Shown piece by piece: positions 24,401 to 36,400 of a DNA stretch of 64,000 nucleotides. Origin of the DNA: Odontesthes bonariensis (taxonomy: Eukaryota > Chordata > Actinopteri > Atheriniformes > Atherinopsidae); the NCBI RefSeq assembly GCF_027942865.1, contig NC_134528.1:29645232-29709231 (forward strand), given 5' to 3'. The notes below the pieces were generated by a model. The model saw only the letters and a list, made by a program, of their open reading frames with translations, had not been told where the DNA came from and made no database searches. Within the stretch, counting starts at the first letter, position 1. Each line of letters starts with the position of its first letter. The position numbers and the translations under genes are program-made.

Positions 24401-27400
24401 CGCTCTCCAGCTCCACCCTTATATCAGGATTTTGTCATTTTGTGCTTCAAAAAAGCCCAAAACTTTATGGTGACTACATCCTTCTTCCAGCCAGTGCATG
24501 CAATACCCTCTTAGTGTCAAACGGCACACAGTCTTAAATGCTAGCTGATGAGCAAAGAGGAACAGTTAGAGACTAACCAAATCTTCTTCGTAAAAGTCCT
24601 ATTTTTTTGGTGGAACTATTTAGAGACATTTCAAAAAGCTCAGTTATGTAAGTGTATGCGAGCACTGTGTGTAAGTGGATTCATGTGCCACAAAATGTTG
24701 GAGAGGTACTTGTGATATGATTCATGCAAAGCTTTTTACAGTGACCGTGACGGGTACAATCAGCACCAACGACAATCAAAACCAAAAATTCCAGCAACTC
24801 ACCTATAAAAGGTCTTGATATCTGGTGATTGTCCTTACATTCGAATCTAACTGTATTCTCTGCTCCCATTTTATTTAATCAATTTATTCTAGGATCAGAT
24901 CGGTTGGCGCGATCACAGCACGCATCTCCTGGTTTTCTCCACCGAGTCAGCCTTCCACTACGAGTCTGATGGTGCTAATGTGCTGTCAGGCGTCCTGCCA
25001 CGCAACGACGAGCGCTGCCATCTGGACGCACTTGGTAGCTACACAGAGGCTACAAACCAGGACTACCCTTCAATACCCACACTGGTCCGTCTGTTGGGAA
25101 AACACAACATCATTCCCATCTTCGCTGTCACCAGCTATTCTTACTCATACTACGAGGTTAGTGGGTTGTAGTTTTTTTCAGCTTTTGCTGACGTTAAGCT
25201 CAGTAAACAGGTTAGGTCCTGGGCTCCACATTTCTGTTTTTTTGCATTGTGTGCAGAAACTCCAAGCGTATTTTCCCATTGCTGAGGTGGGTGAGCTTAC
25301 GCAGGACTCATCCAATATCCTACCGGTCATAGAGACTGCCTTTAAGGTAAGTTGCAGTTGCTGGGACTTTGTTTCATATCAGTCAAATGGTGGCGAGAAA
25401 AGCTCTGTGTGCTGATCTTTTCGCTTGTCCTTCCAGAGTATCCGATCTAAGATGAGCATCCGTGCAGAGGAGTTACCAAAGGCTTTTGAGGCTCAGTTCT
25501 TGAACAGTAGTGGACAGGTTGCAGAGTATGGGGCCTTCAACATCAAGCCTGGAGATATTGTACGTGGCAAAAAAACAGACCTTATTATACACAAAAATCC
25601 ATGTTATGCACAGAAAAGTCGATGTATAGTCCATCCACACATTCTCAGTTTGAGTGACTAGGCCATTCTAAGACACTTCAATGGTTACCCTTAGACCACT
25701 CAAATGTTGCCTTAACTGCTTAATTAGGGTCACTGTCACACAAAAAGGTGAACCTCTGTCCCGCCTCATTTCTCCGGAATACTGAAACAGGTTCTCTTCA
25801 AGAATTTGCTTGTGTTCAGCACCCACCCATCACTGTCTGTATTCTGATTGATTTCACTGGCACTACGGTGAACAAACTTCACCACAGCATGAACCTGCCA
25901 CTACTGTGCGTCACTGTGGATGGTCTTCTCAAAGGTTTTGGTTTGTGTGACATTTTGACCATTTTCCTAAACGGTCAAAAAGTTGAGTTTTAGTATCATC
26001 CAATCAAACTACTTTGCTGCACTGGAGTCTTTGAACGCCTCACAGCAAGAAGGTTCCAGGTTCAACACCCAGCTGGGGCCTTTCTGTGTGGAGTTTGCAT
26101 GTTCTCCCCGTGTATGCGTGGGTTCTCTCCGGGTACTCCGGCTTCCTCCCACTGTCCAAAAAATCATGCATGTTAGGTTGATTGGCATCTCTAAATTGTC
26201 CTTAGGAGTGAGTGTGAGCGTGCATGGTTGTTTGTCTCGTTTGTCTCTATGTGGCCCTGCGATGGACTGGCGGCCTGTCCAGGGTGTACCCCGCCTCTCG
26301 CCCATTGACTGCTGGGATAGGCTCCAGCCCACCCGCGACCCGATCGACGGATTCAGCGGTATAGATAATGGATGGAGTCTTTGAACCAAAAACAGGTTGT
26401 AGTGTGACAAAATAGGAAAACCTAAAGAGGGGCAAAAAACTGTAAGAACACTTGGTAACATACACAAAGCAACCAACAAAAAAAAAACAAAGTGCAAACT
26501 TAAATGAGAGAATATTTCACTTCAACCTCAGTTGAATGCAAACTAAAAATAGACTGTAGATGTAGATCTATTCTAAAATAATGTTTCATTATGAAGAAGC
26601 GGTTGTTTAATTTTTTGTGTGTGTGTGTGTGTGTGTGTCTTATGTGTGCTCGACAGGGTACTTTCAAGATGCGGCTCAAAGCCCAACGAATGATCAATGA
26701 AGAGCACGCTTGCGAGATGAATCCAGCTGAGAGAGAAGGTGCAGTGAGGGTCAAACCTACAACCTTTAACGCTGCAGTTAGAGTGAAGGCCTCCATTTTG
26801 TGTCCAACCTGTGACTGCGAGAAGGTCAGACACACGGAAACCCATGAAAAGTCAACTTGAAGTTACTTGTGGACATTGTTTTATGATGGATTGTTGTTTT
26901 TAGACCCGGATCCCTAAAGCAGATAGATGCCATGGCAACGGGAACTTAACGTGTGGCAAGTGTCAGTGCTACGAAGGCTGGTGAGAGTTTAACCATGAGT
27001 TTTTTTTTTTCCCCATGTGGATTGTGGCCTCAATGCCAGACGATGGACAGTTTCAGGCCTCTTGGTGTAATAAAGACTTTCTTACTTCTCTCTGTTGTCG
27101 CTGATCTTTCCCTCAGGTTGGGGAACTTCTGTAACTGCTCAGCGAGCGCTTCAGCTCTGGACACCAACCAGTGCATCGGACCTGGCATGAAAGAGCCTTG
27201 TTCAGGCCGTGGAGACTGTCAGGCGTGTGGAACCTGTGTGTGCTACAAACCGGAACAGTTTGAAGGACCCTACTGTCAGTATGACAACACCCAGTGCAAA
27301 AGACACTCAGGCTTCCTCTGCAACGGTATGACCATATTCCACTGCAGATTTTGTGAATAAGGTTGTGTGTGTATGCGTGGTAATGCCATGACCTCCATCG

Positions 27401-30400
27401 CATCTAAAATTACATTTGGTTTCTTTGAAAGAAAGCTGACATTTAATATATGTATTACGGTAACTGACTTGTAAAGCTTTAGAAATGACTGCCTTACCTT
27501 TTGATAGAAATGTTGTGTTTGAATCTGTTTGTCAGGGAGCTTTTGACAGCTCAGAAAAAAAATAAAACGTATCTCTTCACGAGACATAAGCTAAATCAAT
27601 AAAAGTGTAAAGCAGAAAACTCTTTCCTCTGTTTTCTCAGACCGTGGCTCTTGCGTTATGGGACAGTGTGCATGCACTGAGGGCTGGGAGGGCGATGCCT
27701 GCCAGTGTCCAAAGAGCAATCAGACCTGTCTGGACAGCAAGGGGGTGAGCAGGGCCAATCCTTTCTGCTAAACTAACTGTTTATTGGGATGTTGTTTCAT
27801 GTCAAGTGTGGTATAGTTGGTGCCTGACTGTGTCTTAATGTGTGCCAGGTGGTCTGCGGCGGGCGAGGTAAATGCGTTTGTGGTCGCTGCGAATGTCATT
27901 CGTCTGAGACGCTTCTGACTTCGACCTGTGAGCCAAACCTTCAGGTAAACAGAAATATGTGCATTCTGGCCTCTGATCTCAGAGCATCTTCATCGGCTGA
28001 AATGATCTCAAGGCAGCTTGATTTTTTTTGACCACATCTAGCCTCAATATGTCTGTTTATTCTTGGCTCACCCTCTTCTTGACGTGTGTGTTTCCTGTCC
28101 AGTACCAATTCAGTGTGTGTGAGGACACGAGGGTTTGCGCCCAGTGTCAGGCCTGGAAGACAGGAGAGAACAAGAAGAAAGAGAAGTGTGACACTTGCCC
28201 CTTCAAAGTTGTCATGGTGGATGAACTGAAAGAACGTGAGCAGAGGGATTTCACACTGATCATTTTTTCAGCATCGAAAACACTCTCTGGTTGAGACTAC
28301 AGGAAGAACACCCAGAAAGACTTCTGAACAGTTTCCATGTGTGTGCGTGCGTGTGCTTTCAGAGGAGAAGGTGCTTGGTGCGTGCAGTTTCCGCGATGAG
28401 GAGGACGACTGTACATACCACTACACTGTTGAAACCAATAAAGAGTCGATAGTTGAGATGCTCAAAGAGAAAGGTGAGCTGCAAGATGGATACATAAGAA
28501 TAAGGAAGGTTAAGACATGTACTCAAGTTTTTTCAAGCTAGAATACAGTGAGAGGTATGAAATAAAATCCCACTCACCAGCGTTAGGGAAAGATGTCTTT
28601 AAAACGGGACAATTCCGATCACGAAGCTGGTGAAACGGTATCACAGCAGCTCTAGTTGCATTGGTGTGTGTCTGACTTTGGCGACATTTCTCCGTCCTGT
28701 CAGACTGTCCACCTGCCAGTCTGCTGTGGTTGCTGCCTCTCATCCTCTTCCTCCTGTTGCTGTTGGCACTTCTGCTGCTCTGCTGCTGGAAGTACTGTGC
28801 CTGCTGCACAGCCTGTTGGCAGGTGAGAAACACTCTCACCAGACTCCTAAAAGATTTGATATTTCCAAATCAAGGTTGAATTTATGGCTTCTGTCTTTCT
28901 CTGACACAGAGGTTTCTCGCCCTGCTGCCTTGCTGGAAGAGGGGTAAGACGTTTCTCATGTGACATTTGACTGTACTGCTCTAAATCCCTCCTCCTCCCA
29001 CCAGCGACCACGCGGAATATGAGTCACCTCGTGCTGTCTTTTCTCCAGGTCGGATGGTCGGCTTTAAGGAGGATGAGTATGTGCTGCGTCAGTCTCAGCT
29101 CACCTCAGACCATTTGGACACACCATTGATGAGGACCGGCCCGCTCAAAGGAACTGATGTGGTGCGCTGGAAGGTCACAGATAACGTGCACCGTGGAGCC
29201 AGCCACCCCCAGGCGCTGATAAAGCCAAACCCAAAGGAGATGAGTGAGTCTTTTAAAAAACAGATTCACGTTGTTAAGGACAATGCTTTATCTTTTGAAT
29301 GATGAAACTTTCTCTTTCATCATTTGTAGTTCAGTTCCCGATGTCTCTGCGACTAAACCGGCTGTTCTCTGAGAACCTCTTTCACCCAGAAAGCAGAGAC
29401 GCTGAGCAACTCCGCAAAGAAGTGGCTGATAATGTGAGTGTGGTTTTCATATTTTTGGGCGTGTGTGTGTACAAACAATGAACTGCACCACTAAGGACTG
29501 GATTTGTTCTTCCATCCAGCTTAATGAGGTGTACAAGCAGATTCCTGGGGTACAGAAAGTGCAACAGACATCATTCAGGTAAGAGGTGTTCAAGTGCGCG
29601 TGCTAACATTTCTTAGTTTAAAACGTTTAACGCATGTTCTGTCACAAACTGATACCTTTTTTTTTTTCATAGAATGCAAAGAAACGCAGGAAAAAGGTAA
29701 AAAATCTGACTGATGCAAAACCAGACGTCTGTTTAAGAAGCCCGGAAGTCCCACGTGTCTGACGTCTCTCCCCCTCTTCTCCTCAGGCAGGACTACACCG
29801 TCATGGACACGGTGTTGTCTGCTCCTCGCAGCAGCTACCCAGATATAGTCAAAGTCACTGAGAAGAATGTCCAGTCCGGAAACTTCCATGACCTCAAAGT
29901 GGTGCCAGGCTACTACACTGTAGCCACAGACAGAGGTGTGTGCTAACCGTTTGTGTATTTGAAGGACAAATCTCATCTCTGCCGTACATCTTCATTAAAT
30001 CTGCTCCTCCTCTGCAGAGGCCGCGGGAGCCGTAGAGTTCCAAGAGGGTGTGGAGTCTGTAGACGTTCACGTGCCGCTCTTTGTCAAAGATGAAGACGAC
30101 GACAAGAAGCAGCTGCTGGTGGAGGCCAAAGATGTGCCTCTGGGCATTGCAGAGATCGGAAAACGTTTGGTTAATATCACCATCATCAAAGAGCATGGTG
30201 AGAAACCCCTAACCCCTAACCCTCTACAGGTTGTATACACAGTGTACAACCTGAATCAGAGAAATATTAACTGAGACTGAGGAGGCATGAATAGGGAGCA
30301 GATCTATAGGGCAGTAAATGATTCTCCACCTCCTCTTCTCAGCCACCAGCATCTTCTCATTCCTCCAGCCAGCTTACACGTACAGCAGGCAGGATGCAGT

Positions 30401-33400
30401 GGCCAACATCCCCATCAGCAGAGAGATCATTGAGGATGGACGCACACAGGTCACTTACCGTACACGAGATCTTACAGCCAAGGATAAGAAGGTAAGCTGA
30501 GAACTGCTTTCTTTATTTGGAAGCAGACTGATATTGCTAGATGTCTTGGGATTGGTCCCACAGTGAAAGAGCTCTCAGTGACCGTAGTTGGTTTGTAAGC
30601 AGCATCGTAAAGTCTAAATTCCTTTCCTGTTCTTCCTTACGGGATTTTAGGACTATTTAACTGCAGAGGGAGACCTGTCCTATGGTCTTGGTGAGGTTCA
30701 GAAGATGGTCCCTGTTCCTCTGCTAGAGCTGGGTGAAAAAGACGGCTTGTTAGAAGACAAACAGATCAAACAGTTTGTCATGGACCTCAGTAACCCACGG
30801 CAGGGTGCCAAGCTGGGACGCTACCCAAGAACGACCGTCACCATCATGGACCAACCAGGTGAGTCAATGCAGAAGCGTTTTGGTTCGTTTGTCTCATGGC
30901 CTCACTCCCAGCTGAAGCATTAACGCTAAGGTTGCACCATCCTCTTTTATCCAGAACCAAGTGTGATGATGTTCAAGAAAGGCACCCAAAACTTCAGCAC
31001 ATCAGACCCGCTGTACACCATCCCTGTGGTTCGTACTCGCAACACAGACAGTACCGCCACGGTGAAATATCACACCAAGAAAGCTCAGCGTTTTGAGCTT
31101 TCTGGCCCTCTGAAGTTTGGTCCTGGAGAGACAGAGAAGAATATAGTGATTGACCCGAAAGTATACCCGGGCCCGATCCAGCCAGAAACCTTCCAGCTGG
31201 AGCTGTTTGACCCCAGCAGCAACGCTTCTATCGGAGAGAGGAGAACCACTCTTGTCAATCTCACAGAGGGAGGTGAGACACGTATGAGGAGACTTTCAAA
31301 CATTAAAGGTTTGATAAAACTGCCATGTGATGAGATGCAGTATCTGACACGTGTTTTACTTCCTCCACTTCCTGCAGTTCCAAGATCTCCTGAGAAGTCT
31401 CAGATGCAACAGATGGGCTACGTGAACCAAAAAGCTACCTCCCCTGGAGGTTACCCTCTCACCCCAGAAAACCTCAAGGCCAAAGCAACCGGACCCAGAA
31501 ACATCCGTCTGAACTGGGACCCAGCACCTGGTAACCCCGTGGGATACAAGGTACATCAAATCAACATGTTCACAAACTTTGTCATTTCCATTTCCATGTA
31601 TCTCTCTAACTGAGTCAACTGCTTTCCTGGTGTGTTTTAGGTGAAGTATTGGATCTACGGCGACCCAGAGAAAGATGCTCAGGTGTTAGACGTTAAGACT
31701 CCTCACGCTGAGTTGACCGACCTGTACCCTTACTGTGACTATGAGATGCGAGTGTGTGCCTACAATGTGTTGGGAGATGGCTATGATACCGACATCGTTT
31801 CCTGCCAGACACTGGAGGATGGTAATGATCGTGAATTTAGGAAATTACAAATGAGGAATAAGTCATTTGCTGAGATCAACCTTTTTGCTTACACAGGAAC
31901 AGCTGTGTGTGTAGAACTGCAAATGAATTTATGTGTAGGACCTCTTTGAGCGTCAGTAATGGCCACATCAGTGATTAGGAAACCAAGAGCTGCAACATAA
32001 CTAGAGGAGGTTGCAGCTTTATTGGGAAAACGTAGTTTCAAACAGAACTGACTACCCCCAGTAAATGTTAACGTAGGTTTGAATTAAATCTGTCTTAGTG
32101 GACAAACATGAGACAACAGCACTGACAAGGTCTAGATCAGTTTGAATGAGCAGGCTTTGTGAATGTCTGCTTAAATGATACTGAGTTTAATCCCACAATC
32201 TCTCTGTTTTCCTGCAGGGCCTGGTGAACCTGGTCGACTGGCCTTCAACGTCATCAGTCCAACTGTCACTCAGGTCAGCTGGGCAGAGCCTGCAGAGACC
32301 AACGGCAACATCACAGCATACGAGGTCATCTACACACCTATCGACGATGAACTGAGTAAGAGATCCACCTAAAAATGGCCATATCTGGTTGTTAGTTGGT
32401 CAGATTCCATCCCATGCTAATGCTCGTCTCCTCACACAGAGCCGGTGGGGGCAGCCAAGAAAGTGATGATTGACAATCCTAAGAAACGAATGCTGCTGAT
32501 AGAGAACCTCCAGAGCGCCCAAACGTATCAGTACAAAGTCCGTGCCAAGAACAGCGTAGGCTGGGGCCCCTTCAGAGACGCCACCATCAACTTGGCATCG
32601 CAGCCCACCAGACCCCTGTCGAGTAAGGCTGCGATGAACACGTCCCCGAAGCGCTCCCTGTTCCTTCTGTCCCCCTGAAATGAGATTCAGTCCTCTCTCT
32701 TTCTGTGTCTCCAGTTCCCATCATTCCGGACATCCCTATTGTGGATGCAGAGGCAGGAGATGAGTATGACAGCTACCTGATGTACAGCAATGATGTGCTC
32801 AAGTCCCCAACAAGCTCCAAGACACCCAGTGTCTCTGGTGATGGTGGGTACCCAGAGCCAAAACCACAAGCTACTCATACATGTGACTGCCAGAGTCAGA
32901 GGGTTAGGGTTCGAGCTGTAACAGGGGTTCAGTTGTTCCACGTTTTCATTGCTCCGAGACATCTCTCTGTGTTCTGATATGAATGCGTGTACATGCTGGT
33001 CAAGCATCAGGTTGCTAAGGTTTCTTTTTTCCCAGCACTTTCTATTTTTTCAGGTTTTCTGTGTGACATGTCTGAAGAGGCAGACAATAATACCCCACCT
33101 CACAGTTAACAGGGACAAAAAGAACAGCTGGACCAGCTTTTTTTTGCTGGAAGAGCTCCATCTGGCAAGCATATTTACTTCAGCAACGCCCCAGCCAGGC
33201 AGCAACAAAAATCTGCTTTCAGTGCATCCTCTCATGTATGCAATAGATGTACTTTGCAATCACTAACCGCAGGGTCTTTTTCCATTAAATCTGCTGTGAA
33301 TCTTCTGCTTTTTGCAGCCGTAGTCGCTTTTTTTTTTTTCTTCCACTGGAAGACTGTGCTGGAGCCGATCCTGGCCTTTGAGACTTTTGGACTTGAGTTA

Positions 33401-36400
33401 TATAAATTAAGATAAATTCATTAACGTCATGAACTTGTTAAAGGTTCTTTTTTTTTTTTTTATGTAATGTGTTGTAAAACAAGCACTTCTTCCTTTGACC
33501 TCCATCCACCGCCTGCTTGCTTCTCTCCTGTGACCAAAAAAAATCAAGGCTGGAAATATGTCAAGTTGGTGGGCTCAAACCTGGATCTCCGTACGGTGTC
33601 ATGGAAAAAACAAGTGGAGGTCATCCCCATTCGGCTCAGCACAGACACAGAGGCGAGCTCGGATGAGGCACAACACCCCAGCTACACCCAAACACCCTTG
33701 CCAGGTGAAGACCCCTCCATCAGACTTATCGACAGATAGAGAGACAGGCAGCTAGCATGCCAGCTGTAATGCACGGCCAGCCATGTTCCCAGCAGGACAA
33801 CGTCACTTTCCTGTCATTCACTTTCAGGCTTCCGTCCTTGTCCCTCTTGTCGCCTTGTTGGCACCTTTCCCATGTATTCTCCCACCACCTGCACTGAGAG
33901 GATCGCTGGCATCAACTGCCCGCTTTCAGTTGATGATCGGGGGCAGGCTTTTCCAGGTTCCTGCCTCTGTCTCTACTCTCTCCATCCCAATGGGGAGGCA
34001 CTGATCCGGAGGCAGCTTTTCTGCTGAGTGTAATGGCCTAGATACTGGGATGCAGTATGGAAAAAAAGGGGTTCTCAACCAAATACAGTCTCATTTCTGC
34101 AGGCCAGTTTGAACGTTGACACTTTTGTGTGCATCTTTTGATGAGAAATACCTCATGAAACAGGTTAGCAAAAAGTCACCTCTTCACATTTAGTAGGCTG
34201 CGGATTCACCACAAGGGGGAGCCGTAGAGACAGGCTTGGACACGTTTTTTTTCCTACATGCTAATTCACAGATGTTCAGGCAAAATAAAGTGCAAACTAA
34301 CTGTTATCACTCGTGCCACATGCAGGAATTAAGTGCACGCCTAAACGAGATCAATAAGATTTTGTCCAAAGCGTTTGGCTCGCGTGATGCCACCCTTGAA
34401 TTTTTGGTTTTTAAAACTTCATCAGACAGAAAGATCTCCACCACTGGGTGGATTTCCACTCTATCACAAATGTACGGAGCCCAGCTGGTGCCACCAGGAG
34501 AAAAAAAAAAACGTCTGTGCGGATTCTTTTTTTTTTCTCCTGGTGGCACCAGCTGCTCCGTACCAATGAAACCATCATATGTTTTTTTTGTTTTTGTTTA
34601 ATGATGAAATTGATTTAGGGGAAGGGGTTTACTTCACCCACTTGTGGCCAAAAGCATTGCAAAAACAAACTACTGGTCCCTTTTGTAAATGCAAAAAAAC
34701 TTTATTTTTTTTCAGCTTACAAAGATTGTACCTTAAAGGGATAGTTCGCCTCTTTTGACATGAAGCTGTATGACATCCCATACTAGCAATATTATTTATG
34801 AACATTTTCTTACCTCCCGCTGTGAGCAGAGTTCCAGTCTTGTTTTGGCGTTGACGAAGGTAGTCCGGCTAGTTCGCTGGGGTTACAAAAATAAAGCGTT
34901 TTGCTTCTCAAAACAATATGCGTTCAAAAGAGTAATACATTTGCATCACAAAATCGTTCATCCATAAAAAGTCAGACCTCACAATTGCTTGGCACTATTT
35001 TCTCTCCCTTCGTATTACTGCCTGCTGTGTAGACCGTGCAGACCGAGCACTAAACACCGTAACAGGCGCAGCTGTCGGCAGGCGGCAGCAGGCAGTGATG
35101 CGAAGGGAGAGAAAATAGAGCCAAGCGATTGTGAGGTCTGACTTTTTCCTGCACAACGATTTTGTGATTTAAAATGCTTTATTTTTTAAGCCCCAGCCAA
35201 CTAGCCGGACTACTTTCGTCAACGCCAAAACGAGGCTGGAACTCTGCTCACAGAACGCAGCGGGGGGTAAGAAGATGTTCATAAATAATATTGATAGTAT
35301 GGGATGTCATACAGCTTCATGTCAAAAGAGGCAAACTATCCCTTTAATATCTTTCCCACCTGCTCACATCTTAGAAAGTCAGTAGAAGGTGTTTATACAC
35401 AGAAAAAGCTTCGACACAGCAAGAAGAAGAACTTTCTGAGCTTGTTTCTGTTTTTATAAGGGGCGTAAGGAGTGCTGATCCGGCATGTCTGAAACAGCTG
35501 ACTGTAGACCGGCTGAGGCTGGTTTCAGGCGCTGTGATCACTGTAAGGACAAACAAATGCGCTCTGCTGGTTTTTCACCATCCTGCCTCTCATTGCCGTG
35601 TTTCACAGATTACATGATGAACGGGAAGTGGGAGCAGAACTTCCTTTTCCCGGGGGGATCACTGACACGCAACTTGTCAGCTTCATCCTCTCCCATGTCC
35701 ACTCTGAGCTCCAACTACAGAGGAGCAGGCGGCTCCATGTCCACAGAGACCACCAACACTTACTTGACAGGACACGGTAAGATGGACACCAGGCATTGCG
35801 CGGAGGAAAAGTCGGAGAAGATCACAAGGTCTCATGCACGTGTACGCTTTGTCTTTGACTCTTGGCGCAGGCGGCTCTCATAGAAAGGAGATGATGGGAG
35901 GCGGAGTGCACACAACTGAAGTCATCATGAGGAAGCGTTCAGAGAACAGAGGCTACACAGATGAAAACATCCGGGACTCCATCGTCATGACCGACGTGTC
36001 GAGCAAGTTCCCAGATCTGGGTAGGTTTCCAGCCGAGGTCGCCTCTCTGGCCTGAAGACAGATTTTACTTTGGAATGCAATATTTAAGATGCCTCGGCAG
36101 GTATACTGTGCAAGCGCATGAAAGTGATGGCTTGGACATCTGTTAGCAGGGCTGGGGGCTGGCTGCACAGCAGGCTTCTCCACACAGACTCTGCAGGAGC
36201 TATGCTGACTATCGCTCTCCCCCCCACCCCCTTATTTCTTATTTTTTTCCCCTTTTCTTTTATTCTCCTTGCTCACTTGGCTCCCTACCTGCCCCCCCTC
36301 TCCCTCGTGCTGTCTCCTTCCCGCCCCCCCCCTGCTCAATGCGCCATCAGGTGGGTTCGGCTACGCTGGGATGCAGAGCAGCTCTCAGAGCCAGTTCAGC

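Noticed and set aside
30205-30230. Telomere-like CCCTAA repeats in an itgb4 intron
   Set aside because: Only two to three units in a short intron; chance or slippage, not a telomeric insertion.
36201-36350. Long pyrimidine-rich stretch as a separate regulatory element
   Set aside because: It is the polypyrimidine region before the itgb4 acceptor at 36349-36350 and needs no other explanation.
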